From assembly GCA_027946555.1 (NCBI GenBank), contig JAPEVC010000072.1, positions 1 to 64,000 on the forward strand: a DNA stretch of 64,000 nucleotides. The letters are read 5' to 3'. Source of the DNA: Gnomoniopsis sp. IMI 355080 (taxonomy: Eukaryota; Ascomycota; Sordariomycetes; Diaporthales; Gnomoniaceae). Made by a program: the position numbers and the translations under genes. The stretch's first letter is position 1; each line of letters starts with the position of its first letter. This document shows, in pieces, positions 21,414-32,390 of the stretch. The notes under the pieces are model-generated. The model had not been told where the DNA came from and searched no databases. It saw only the letters and a list, made by a program, of their open reading frames with translations.

Positions 21414-22555
21414 GTGACTTTGGAATGCACGTTGGAAATGAGTGTTATATAATGCTTACTTACTGTCGTTTTCTTTTGGGGTTCTTTTTTGGATCTGGAA
21501 TTACAGCGGGTCTCGAGAGAGCGGACAAGTGTACACGGCAAAAAGCAGCTACAGGTGGTATTTTGTTTACTTGACGGATGGCATGTGTACAACAATGGGT
21601 GGGGTTATTTTCAGGCTGCATTATGATAAAGCATTTAGGCTGTCAGAAGATAATATGGACATGTATGTGTGTTATCTGCAAGCTATGGTCGATCTGGATA
21701 CATGCATAGAAGAGAAACTTGGATGATTGTTGAAGGTCATCATGTAAGAATTCTTGTTGTTCATCCTCGAATAGACCTCTACTAGTCTAGAGGGTCGGGT
21801 ACCTATCTTAGCCTATCCCTATACAAGTGGTGCACTGCACTTTAGGGATTTCAAAAGCTCTCAAATATAGCCAAAATACAAGACAGTGACGCCCGATGCC
21901 ACCCACCTACACCATGAGCATTCCTTTTCACATGACCATCAATTAACAAAGAGTCTGCACAGGTTCTATCACATGAGAAGGTCTGCAGGCTGTAGTGCGG
22001 GTGGGTAATGAAGGGGGTCTATTTATACCAGATAAGACAAGGGGGTGCCACCCCAGCACCCTTGCCGTTAGGTAGCAAGGTAGCACAGATGGCATGACGT
22101 GCAAGTAGCGGCAACAACAAAACAACTGCCCCAACTGACCCTTACCACTCCTGAACAGAGTTTAGGGTTCCCTTTGCATTCCTCGTCGAACATTGCAGCC
22201 GAGGAAGCATAAGCCTGTGCTGAGCATTGAAACGGCGTCATAGCCCGTCGCACTTACAAACTGCTTCCTTTTTTTTTTTTCTCAAACAACATTACAAGCT
22301 TTCTAGGAGCATAAGTGCACATTGCACGTTCGAACACGTTTCGTTTCTAGAGCATCAACCACCTGGTTGCCGCCCCTAGGCACATCAACAACAATTCGAG
22401 GCATGATTCGAGAGCCCTAAGGGGCGGACGTCACTCCCATCTTTGCGAGCGACCACGAATCATTCCGCCCCTCCTTTGACGCCATATCTCAACCGATCGA
22501 CTGACCCAGCAAGCGAGAGCCTGCCATTCACCGAACTCAAGCCCCGAGGCCGAAT
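21414..22555. other. intergenic upstream of the MUN-C2 gene
   Basis: A 1.14-kb stretch. The first 310 bp may be an alternative last exon of the kinase gene (see findings). A 12-nt T run lies at about 22269-22280. The rest is probably the promoter and 5' UTR of the downstream gene; no other feature is seen. Confidence 0.45.
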
Positions 22556-25500
22556 ATGTCGACGGCCTCGAATCGGTCGGGGAAGCATAATAGCAGAGGT
22601 CTGAACAGGAGCATTCACCGCCTGCAGCAGGAAGATGGCACCTCGCGGCGGCGTTCGAGGGCCGGCTCGCGCGCCTTCCAGGCTCAGGTTAGCTACGAGG
22701 ACGCATACAACTACGCTCTGAGCATCGCGCTCTTGAACTATATGCTGCAGCCAAAGAAGAAGAAGAAGGAGTACATTACCGTTCCCAAGGCACCCACAAG
22801 AGCTCATACCTACTCGCACAACATTGGAGACCTGCTGAAGGAGTTCATTCCAACAGGCGGCAGCACGGTCAAGTTGCCCAAGGACTTTCGAGGGTCTTTG
22901 GAGAAACGTATGGAGCGTGTGGTCAAGGGCACCTTTGATCAGCCGGGCTACAGCGACCCGAACGTGAAGCGGACCTTTGCTGAGGCCTATACCGTCTTCA
23001 CGCAGCCAGACTTTCGGAAAACGGTGGACCAGACGCGCGCCCTCGAACCACTCATCCTCAAATTCTACGCTGCCGCCGTCAAGGCACTCAGCCAGGGAAA
23101 AGCACCGGATGACTTGTCATGGAAGGTCTTGGTCGACAGACATTTGGCTTTGTTCGTCAGGCTCATGATGACCATCTTCAAGAAACATGGAACCGAGAAG
23201 GACAAGGAACTTATGGCCCGCTTGCAGGTCCTGGAGCAGAAGTTACTGAGAAATGACCAAGATCTCTTCATTGACACTGGCCAAGATAGGGAGCACAAGA
23301 CGGTCGAGGTCGACATCCCCCTCACTTTTGAGGTCAAGGACATGCATATGGCGCAGATCGTTGGCAGGATCTTTGGGCGGACTACGGAGCAGCTGCAGTC
23401 AGACATCCATGCGAATCGAAACATATGGACTGAGGAAGCTGCTCTCAAAGACCTCAAGGCGTACCAGCATCGCTTAGACTCGAATATGGATGGCGCGCTC
23501 AGAAGGCAAGACTTTGATGTCAACGAATCCTTTGAGGAGTGGAAGAAGGGCGAGCGTGACCATCTCACCTCCATGATGCTGGACATATTGAGAGTACGGC
23601 CAGACCTTACCAAGACCGTCACAAGCTTCGATAAGCCGCTACCTGTCCGGCCTACGTCCATGTACATGGAGGATCAGGCCTTCTCGGACTTGGCCAAGAT
23701 GATAAACAACCCCGACTCGTCCACTGGCCCTGCTGGCGATCCTGCCTTTGGCCTAGCCAATCTCTCGTTCGACGACTCGGCCAGTATCAGGAGTGTCGAT
23801 GAAGCTAGCTACACCTTTATCCCTCCCGACCCAAGAGCGTTCTACAAATTGATCGTCCAACAGTGCATGACATACGACTACACTCACAATGAGGAAGAGT
23901 CCTTCGTCCCAATTTCTCATCCATCTCTGGAATTCCTCAATGAGTTGTCGACCTGGTGGCGGTTGCCCCAGTTCACGAGGCACATTACCTTTCTGGAGGG
24001 TGCCGTGAGGAAATACTTGGACAAGGAAATTGGGCTAGAGGAGCTGGATGAGTGCTTTGATTTCGCCAAGAACCCACAGCCGGAGCCCAAGAAACTACCG
24101 CGCATTCATCTCTATACGTCACCATTGTCGGAGATCGACCCAAGTCGTTGGACTTTGGTGGACCTTTCGCTCTACCAGCAGATACTCAGCGCCCTACACG
24201 ATTGTCTCCTCCGAGAGGTGTATCAACTGCTAATGCACTGCTATGAACCCAAGGCTCCATCAATCGGTGTGGTGATGAGTATCCTGTTGAATCATGTCTA
24301 CCCTGACCCTGCATTCAACCAGAAACCAGACGAGATGGACGCATTTTCCAACCAGCTCGCCGAGGGACTGAAAAAGCATGCTGATCAAATCTACCACGCC
24401 TTCCTTGAGAAAGAAATCCCTGCGGACAAAGAGGACTGGAATTTTGTTCACGTTGTGAGCTTAGGAAGTTCTGTGACGAAATTGTGCCAGAGAATCAAGA
24501 AGAAGTACGCCAAGAATCCTGAACTTTTTGGCGTCTCCCCGTTCGCGATTCTGGTACAAGCCATCTTTCCGAGTTTCGAAGAGGATGCTAAGGCTCTGGT
24601 TGAGACTATCATGCTGGCAGCTAAAGAAGCCGGAGAACAGGTCAATGTGCTAGACGGTTTCGAATTGTACAAGGAGCTGGTCGGGATTCGTGAGATTCAT
24701 GTCCAGTACCTTCCCAACAGACCGTTCGCCTTCCACATTGAAAGTGTGCTGGAGGAATTTGTTTGGCGCTGGATCAGCGAGGCAGAGGAGCGGATGACAT
24801 CATTTGTGGAAGAGGCTATACGACAAGACAACTTCCAAGTCAGGACGATCCACCCAGACGATGTACCCACAGATGATCAACGCCATAGCTCATCTGTGAT
24901 CGATGTTTTCCAGCTGTTCAACCAGACCGCGGATCAGATCTTCAAGCTGCAATGGGGTGATGATGTTCATCATGCCAAATTCATGACGAGTCTCTCCAAG
25001 GCCTTCGCAGCCGGGATTGGGCGGTATTGTGAGATCGTCGAAGGCAAGTTTGCGAAAGAAATGGACCGTCAGACTGCACAAGAAGTCGCGGCAGCACAGA
25101 AGACAGCTCAGGAGAAGTTTATGCAATTGGCGAAGGACGCGTGGAATTCCAAGGAGAAGATAGAGCCTTTTCAGTTCTACCCAGAGGTAAGTCACGGACC
25201 ATTTTACCCCTTGTCAAGGTTTCCACTAACACCGAAGTAGTCCTTTGTCAAATTGAACAATATCGAATACGCCATGCAGTCGCTAGACAAGCTAGAAAGC
25301 TTGATGAATGTTGATGCATGTGCGGAGCTGTTGAGGCAGAAAGAAGGTCCCAAGGATCGTGTACGCAGACCGGATAAGTATGTCTTCACAGTCAAAGTCG
25401 TTGAAGCCGAAGACATCAAAGCCTGCGACCCCAACGGATATAGCGATCCGTACGTGGTGTTAGTGGATGAGTACCAGAAACGCTTGGCCAAGACTCGTGT

Positions 25501-26805
25501 CGTGTCGAGGACACTCAACCCGCGCTGGGACGAATCGGTTGATGTTACTGTGACGGGGGCTGTCAACGTCATTGCCACTCTATGGGACTACGATACTTTT
25601 GGAGACCATGATTTCGTCGGACGGACCTCATTGAAACTCGACCCGGTTCACTTTAGTGATTACTTGCCAAGAGAGTTCTGGCTTGATCTAGACACGCAAG
25701 GTCGGCTGTTGATCAGGGTCAGCATGGAGGGTGAGAAGGATGATATCCAGTTCCATTTTGGAAAGGCTTTCAGACACCTGAAGAGGACGGAGCGAGACAT
25801 GGTGCGAAAGATTACAGACAAGGTAAGCAGTCTTCATGCCGTCACCGAGGTCCAGTGGCTAATACTAAGCAGCTCTCGTTGGTCATCAATACCTCATTGT
25901 CTCGCGAGGCCTTGAAAAGTCTTCTCAGTCGTGGTATTGCTGCGTCCATCGGAAACATGTGGAAGACCCGAACGGCTGCGGCTCCACCTGTGACGCAGCA
26001 AGACATTGTTAATGCTCTAACACAGCTATTTGACTACTTCGACGAAAACTTTGCCATCATGAAGCAAACCCTTACAGACGCAACGATGCTGGCTGTCATG
26101 ACGCGATTGTGGAAAGAAGTCCTGATGGCCATTGAAAATCTTCTCGTGCCGCCACTTTCAGACAAACCCTCGACGCAAAAGCCCCTTACGCAGGTCGAGT
26201 TGGATGTGGTCTACAAGTGGCTAGAGGTCTTATTCGAGTTCTTCAATGCCAAAGACGAAGATGGCGAAGTCCTTGGTGTTCCCGCCGAGATGCTCAAGTC
26301 GCCTAAGTGGCACGAGTTGGCCTCGCTCAATTTCTGGTACTTTGACTCGACAGACTCCCTCATCCGCACGTCGGAGCGCATGGTGGCGGCCACGCAGCAG
26401 CGGGCTCAACAGCAAGCTCAACAACAATCCCGACAATCGGCACCGGCCGCCCTCCAGCCATCGCACAGTACGCCGGCATCATTTGGCTCGATGGGTACCA
26501 TCCGCCGTGGTAAGAGTATCATGATGTCCCGCAACCTGGGCACAATGAGGCGGGCTAAGGAGGAGAAACGCAAAGAGGCTCAAGCGGACCCGTCTGACGA
26601 CATGATCCTCCGTATCCTGCGCATGCGACCAGAAGCGTCTCGGTATCTGCAGGAACGACACAGACAAAAGGAAAGGATGGCAGCGACTCAGGCTGCTGCA
26701 GCAATTGTGCGGCAGAGTATTACCCAGGGATTTAGTACGGGTGCGTATGGCAATGCACCTGGTGCGTTTGGCAGGGGCGCTTACGGGAACTTGCCTAGGC
26801 GATAG
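22556..26805 (+). CDS. UNC-13/Ync13-like MUN and C2 domain protein
   Basis: Exons are 22556..25186, 25241..25822 and 25873..26805, with introns of 54 and 50 nt, giving 1381 residues. The long helical N-terminal region resembles the fungal MUN/MHD1 proteins related to UNC-13. A central C2 domain (about residues 920-1030) contains VVEAEDIKACDPNGYSDPYV and LWDYDTFGDHDFVG, which keep the Asp residues expected for calcium binding. An MHD2-like helical region follows (about 1075-1220), then a Gln/Ala-rich linker and a basic Gly/Ala tail. In fission yeast Ync13 supports vesicle tethering at the division site and wall integrity; a similar exocytic role is inferred here. The first intron keeps frame but ends with an in-frame TAG, so it must be spliced. 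Confidence 0.88.
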
Positions 26806-27449
26806 GAGCGTCCGGGGACTTGTTCCATGCCTGTGTGGGAGAAATCGAATGTGTTTCTGGCATGAGCGCGAAGAGAACATGAGATCGCTTTGTTATTTTT
26901 ATACTTTATTTTTATTTTTGGTCTGATTCTGTCTGGTTGTTTTTCTTCCTTCTTCGGCATGGAAGCAATTACGGAGTCTTAATGATAGTTTGCGGTAGCC
27001 CAGCAGCAGATACCCTGACTGAGAGGTTGGAGACGATGATTTTAGGGTTCTTTATGATTTCAAGGTAGATACATTGTGTTCGGTAGCCATATTGAAATTA
27101 ACGTTTGAAGAATGACTAGCTCACATGCAGACGCGATGTCGTCGTTCTACATTTCCTTGTTTATTGTGGTGGTTTGGGGGGGGGGGGCGGCTTTCCAGTA
27201 ATTTTCGGGGAAACGCAGATGGGAAACGAAAATATGCCGGTGACCTAAAAATTTGGAGCAGCGTTGTAGAATTCACCAGAATCCTCACCACTTCAGGTAC
27301 CTCCTCGGAAAGGCAGAAGACAATTTGCTTTAGGACCCCGGCCTTCCGTTTTCATGTAAACCGGTTGGTGAAGTTTGCCCAAGTCACTGATTGCGACTTC
27401 TTCTTACCCCTGGTGCGAAAAAGAAGTCCATCCGACCTTCTTCTTTCTC
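26806..27449. other. intergenic / pyrophosphatase upstream region
   Basis: This region holds the 3' UTR of the MUN-C2 gene and the upstream region of the pyrophosphatase gene. It contains a 12-nt G run at 27176-27187. Two overlapping frames stay open here because of base composition. No other feature is seen. Confidence 0.5.
27176..27187. repeat. G12 homopolymer
   Basis: Twelve consecutive G residues on the + strand, an assembly- and slippage-prone site upstream of the pyrophosphatase gene. The exact length should be treated with caution. Confidence 0.9.
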
Positions 27450-27863
27450 ATGCCGTCCGTGTCCGTGTTGAGAGCGTTGAAGCTCCGGCCGCTGGCAGCG
27501 CCCAAGCTCCCGTCACCGCAAGTGCTGCAGCAGCCGCCGCAGCAACAGTGGTCGTCACGCAGGCGTGGTCTTGCGGGTTCGGCCCCGCTATCAAGGTTGC
27601 CATGGCCAACCACTGCAGCCCCTGAGTCTTTGTCGAGCATGACTACCCCTCCACCCGGCACCCAGACCCCTCCACATCCACATCAATCTTCACCACTAGC
27701 AATTGGACACTTCTCCTTCTCTGTCGTGCCAACTCCACCATCCTCCTCTTCCTCCTCCTTCACAACATCCCTGTGGAGGACCAATTCACTGCCCAAGATT
27801 TCGTCCCTTCGCGCAGCTCAGATTGCCCGCCACCTCTCGTCGGACAATAGCAACACCACCAAA

Positions 27864-29014
27864 ATGTCTACCTACACCACCCGCAAGGTTGCCGCGCCTC
27901 ACACGCTCGAGCACCGTGTGTACATTGAGAAGGATGGCCAGCCCGTCTCGGCCTTCCACGACATTCCTCTTTATGCCAATGCTGAGCAGACCATCCTCAA
28001 CATGATTGTTGAGATCCCACGCTGGACCAACGCCAAGCTCGAGGTGAGTCTTTTTCTGCCAGCTTCCCGACTCAAACTCGGACATGTGGTGGTTTGCCAC
28101 TCGGAGGGCTTTGGCATGCTCCAAGCTTTTTTCCCAAGGCTAGATACTGACAATTTGATACTCTAGATCTCCAAGGAGGAGCTCCTGAACCCCATTAAGC
28201 AGGACATCAAGAAGGGCAAGCTTCGCTACGTCCGCAACTGCTTCCCCCACAAGGGCTACCTGTGGAACTACGGTGCCTTCCCCCAGGTACGAACTTGACC
28301 AACCTTATTTCCCTTCCTCTCCAGCCATTGGCCCTGGAACGAGACATGCTGACTCTATTCCGCCACCCACAGACTTGGGAGGACCCCAATGTCGTCCACC
28401 CCGAGACCAAGGCCAAGGGCGACAACGACCCTCTGGACGTCTGCGAGATCGGTGAGCTGGTCGGCCACGTTGGCCAGGTTAAGCAGGTCAAGGTGCTCGG
28501 CGTCATGGCTCTGCTGGACGAGGAGGAGACTGACTGGAAGGTCATTGTGATCGACGTCAACGACCCGCTAGCCTCCAAGCTCAACGATGTCGAGGACGTC
28601 GAGCGTCACTTGCCCGGTCTCCTGCGCGCCACCAACGAGTGGTTCCGTATCTACAAAATCCCCGACGGAAAGCCCGAGAACCAGTTCGCCTTTACCGGCG
28701 AGTGCAAGAACAAGAAGTACGCCATGGACGTTGTTCGTGAGTGTGCTGAGGCTTGGGAGCGCCTTATCACCGGCAAGACTGCTCCTGGTGGCGTTTCTAC
28801 GTACGTCCATGCCCCTTTCCAATTGGGATACTTTTACTCCTGTGCTGGACTTTGTCACTGATAGACTTTTAGCACCAACGTTGGCGTTGCTCACTCCCCG
28901 AGCCGCGTCGACCCCAGCCAGCTGCCTCCCATTCCTGCCAACCAGGAGCTTCCCGCCGAGAAGATTGACAGCTCGATAGACAAGTGGTTCTTCATCTCCG
29001 GTGCCTCCGCATAG
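27864..29014 (+). CDS. soluble inorganic pyrophosphatase (family I)
   Basis: The enzyme hydrolyses pyrophosphate to two phosphates and so drives biosynthetic reactions forward. Exons are 27864..28043, 28167..28286, 28373..28800 and 28873..29014 (introns 123, 86 and 72 nt), encoding 289 residues, the usual length of fungal cytosolic enzymes. The family signature GDNDPLD at about residues 116-122 supplies the three metal-binding aspartates (117, 119, 122). The active-site blocks [15 protein letters not shown] and [10 protein letters not shown] are present. I chose ATG 27864 because it begins the conserved [19 protein letters not shown]-terminus. However, the same frame is open upstream to ATGs at 27450 and 27375, which would add 138 or 163 residues with targeting-like composition (see findings). 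Confidence 0.95.
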
Positions 29015-29626
29015 ATTGCCGGCGGTGATGGGTCGAGTTGAGCTACTTTGGAACCTATCTGGACATCACACACACACACAATGCAATTGCCTGGTACGGA
29101 CGTAATTATTGCGCAACAGCTTAATTCCGCCCAAATCCTCAACCCCCATCGGGTATGGGTCGACGGGGCTACCCTGATTGGCTCCTCGGGCGTTGCATTC
29201 GTGGGTTTCAAGAATGGACACTATCTACCTAAAAGCTTCGCGTACATAAAAGGCAGCTGCAAATCCATCTTAACCAGTTTGAATATTTTTGTGATATGAC
29301 TTCTATCTGCCATGCTGTGGGAAGTTGATCGATCCTCCGTGCTCCAATGAAGTATCTTCTGCGGGACAACCTGCCCCAAAAACAGGTCTATGAAAGATCC
29401 CGGATAATGCTTCCTGAAGTCTACGACAGTTGCTTAGTCTTTGACATTTTCCCACAAATACTGCAGTTACGCACTCGAGCATGCCCGCAGAGCCTCTTCT
29501 CGGTAGTGCCAAGCTGTAGACTCAGCCTTCCAGTTCTTTAAAACGCCGGACCATGCAATTAATCGTAGATTTCTCAAGGGTATAATACACATCTACACCG
29601 CCCATCCTTCTTATCATCATCATCGT
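29015..29626. other. intergenic, convergent 3' ends
   Basis: A 612-bp gap between the pyrophosphatase and mL53 stop codons, with a (CA)7 run at 29067-29080. Nothing else is seen. Confidence 0.5.
29067..29080. repeat. CA dinucleotide repeat
   Basis: A (CA)7 run about 50 bp past the pyrophosphatase stop codon, probably in its 3' UTR. Confidence 0.9.
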
Positions 29627-30006
29627 CTATGCGTCGGCCAAATCAGCCTGCTTCTGCAATGCCCGGGAGTGTCTATCGCACTCCTCAATGAGACTCTGAA
29701 TTGTCATGTTCTCGCAGTCGAGGTCGAGTTGCTTTCCGTCCTCTGCAGTTCATCTAGGTTAGCCTTGAGATGCCTAATAAAAAAGACAGGAAATCGAGCT
29801 GCGGAAAAGGTGATGGATGGCGTACTGAATTTCACCACCAGGGAGTTCTTGTCCATCGTCGCACGCGGCAGCAGTTTTGTAGAAATAGCGGTGCCCTGAC
29901 TCCGTGACTTGGAGGGCAGACTGTTGAGAAAGAGCCGGACAGACTTGGACTTTGGGGAGAAGGGATTGACTTTTGTGGTCACTTCGGTGATGAAGCGGGT
30001 GATCAT
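29627..30006 (-). CDS. MRPL44: mitochondrial large ribosomal subunit protein mL53 (Mrpl44)
   Basis: This small two-exon gene has exons 30006..29826 and 29742..29627, with an 83-nt intron (GTACGC donor, CTGCAG acceptor). The product is 98 residues, the same length as yeast Mrpl44. The start MITRFITEVTTKVNPFSP is the family N-terminus. The join at the intron recreates LVVKF-KDGKQLDLD and the C-terminus IEECDRHSRALQKQADL, the expected end of mL53. It has a thioredoxin-like fold in the mitochondrial 54S subunit. The frame is open upstream of 30006 without another ATG. It is divergent from SEC20 across 475 bp. The short exons make it easy to miss. Confidence 0.9.
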
Positions 30007-30481
30007 CTTGGGCGGTTGGGATGGCTCGACCGGGCGAGGCCGAGGGGTCTGGAGGCTAAATTTGCCGGAGGAGCGAAGCGCAGACTTGGTCAAGAAATAC
30101 AATGTCAGGCGAGGTGGATTGGGTGCCTGCTCGTATCTATCGTCAACGTTGGTGGTTCAATTGCCAAGGTACAGTCCGTACTTGTGTCGCGAAGCACGCA
30201 CGACGTCTGAAGATGTCCCGCGCTTGGACAAGAAAAATCGCGGGCTCGGCCTGCCCCGAGCCGCCTAAAAATAAGAGCTTGGGCCAGGAGTAACCCTCCG
30301 TGTTCTAAAAAGGTGACGTCGGCCTCACCAAAGTTGCCAGCTTACACGCTACGAGACACAATACAATATCTTTGTACACACAACATTCATTTATTCCGAA
30401 CACAACACACCCGCACCTCGCTCCCTCGCTCGCTCATTCAATCGATCACAATCCAAGAAAAACAAACAAGAGAGCCAAACC
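30007..30481. promoter_or_regulatory. divergent promoter region mL53 / SEC20
   Basis: A 475-bp spacer between the two start codons. TGACGTC at 30314-30320 is seven of eight bases of a CRE/bZIP palindrome. CA- and TC-rich tracts precede the SEC20 ATG. Regulation by a bZIP factor is only a possibility. Confidence 0.4.
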
Positions 30482-31753
30482 ATGTCCTTCGACGCTCTCC
30501 AAGAGCGCCTAATTACCCTACAAGAAACCACCTCGCAAGTCAAAGATCTCATCGACCGGCTTGCCAAGCTCGACTTCCAGCCAGGATCAGTTCCGCTGCC
30601 GCAGGGCGGCGACGCAGAGGACGATGAGAATGTCGCTACCGAGCTGAGCGCTGAGATCAGTCAGACGCTGCGAGAGGAGGAGGAGGAGCTGGAATTGTTA
30701 GAGGAGGAGGCCACGGATCTCAGGGGTGGTAAGGAGGGCAGCGATTCAGCCAGACGAAAGGAGAGGTTGTTGGAAGGTGTGAAGAGGCTAGACGGCGAGC
30801 TGAAAGGGTGAGTCTTGTCTCTCCCCCTACTTGGTCTTTTCTTTCTGGCTTCCTTATCTTTCCCCCCCCAAATTTGGCACTGCTAATTCAGCCATGTTTC
30901 TTTAAACAGCTGCCGCATCGCCTTCCACAAAGCCCAACTCTCCGCTCGCGACTCGCTCGCCGCCGCGCGCCGACTCGAACGCCAACTCCTTCTACAATCC
31001 TACACACGCGCCGCATCCACTCCGTCCCGCTCGGGTGCCAACTCACCCGTACCCTCGCTTGGCCCACGTCGGCGCCACACTACCCGCGGACGGAACAACA
31101 ACAACAATGACGACCCCGTCGTGGCCGCGTCCTCGGACCTCACCCAGTCGCTGCACCGCGCAGCGCAGCTCGTGCAGGAGGAGCTCGCGCGGAGCATGAC
31201 GCTGCACGAGACGCTGGAGGAGGACACGGCAAACCTCAAGACGCTGGACTCGACGTACACGCGCGTGGGCGGCATGTTGAGTAACAGCGGGCAACTGCTG
31301 GGTGTGTTGATGAAGAGCACCAAGAGTGATACGTGGTATCTGGAGACGACCTTTTGGATGCTGGTGGCCGTGCTGGGATGGCTTGTGTTTCGACGGTTCT
31401 TGTACGGGCCATTGTGGTGGATCGTGTGGTTGCCGTTGAGAATTGTGTTCAAGACGGGGTCCGGAGCGGTGGGGATGTTTGGTGGGAAGGAAGGTGCGAG
31501 AATGGAAATTGTGGATGGGAGTGGGAAAAAGGTCGAGGTTGACATGGGGTCGCAGGGGACGGTGCCTACTGCGAAAGTTGGAGCAAAGGAGGAGAGAGTG
31601 ACAGAAGGGGATCCCGAGAGTCTAGTCGAAAAGGTCGGCCAGATTGTCGAAATGGGCGAGGACAGAGACACTGGTGATGCCGAGGTGTTTGTGCCGGCTG
31701 AGGGAGGCGAGGAGATCATACAGGATGAGGCGCGAGTGCGCGATGAGTTGTAG
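30482..31753 (+). CDS. SEC20: Golgi-to-ER SNARE protein Sec20
   Basis: Exons are 30482..30807 and 30910..31753 (102-nt intron, GTGAGT donor, AAACAG acceptor), giving 389 residues. The N-terminal third is an acidic coiled coil, which in yeast binds Tip20/Dsl1. The Sec20 SNARE motif runs from about LTQSLHRAAQLVQEELARS to the GQLLGVLMKS segment. A single long hydrophobic stretch follows (WYLETTFWMLVAVLGWLVF and beyond). Sec20 belongs to the ER t-SNARE complex (Ufe1, Use1, Sec20) that receives COPI vesicles. The luminal tail of about 110 acidic residues is longer than a minimal family member; yeast Sec20 ends in HDEL, which is absent here. Confidence 0.9.
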
Positions 31754-32390
31754 ACGGCATAGCAAGTCAAGGCGACTTCATATACAAAACCATGGATAAG
31801 CAGTCTTGCAGACGCGAGTATGGATTAGAGAGAATTTCGCAAATTGAACTGCTCATGTCCGCCCTGGCTTGTAGGTCCTCGAATGTCATATTATCGATAG
31901 TCGCAGCTATCTGGGTACATTACTCTTTGCAAAGAGCTGTACAATTGATGATGACCTCCTCAAACATCTGACCCGAGTGTTGAAATTGAGTGATTATATT
32001 TCTCATTCATTGACTATCATAACCCAACCCACCATTCCAAAAACACCAGCGAAAATGCTACTTTGTGTCACCAGACCACCAGATCGCTAAAATACATGCA
32101 GCTGATGATCTGCCTCAATGATCAAAAATCCCTCGCGCTTCGTCGTCCAGAGTCCTATGTTCATGGATGCTTCGCCCCGTGCAATCGCTCCTCTCATGGC
32201 AGCACCCACGTCGTCCTAAGCTGTGGAAGATTCATTGCTTTCGGCGATCCGCCTTCGAATGCACCAATCCCGTTTTCGCGTGCACGATGTGATAAAGACC
32301 AGACTACTAGGGTAACAACCCTTGTAGCAGCCGTGGAAAATCCAAGCCATTTTCCTTTCAAGAAAAGAACTAATGAAAGGTCTGCTTTCT
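31754..32390. other. intergenic, convergent 3' ends
   Basis: 637 bp between the SEC20 and monooxygenase stop codons. No coding-like frame, repeat or RNA gene is seen. Confidence 0.5.

Noticed and set aside
27125..27625. 166-codon frame ahead of the pyrophosphatase gene
   Set aside because: It runs in another frame over the pyrophosphatase upstream region, and its poly-Ala/Val end reflects GCN-rich sequence. No family is recognised.
31000..31770. 256-codon frame antisense to SEC20
   Set aside because: It is fully covered by the Sec20 second exon, which has clear SNARE and membrane segments.
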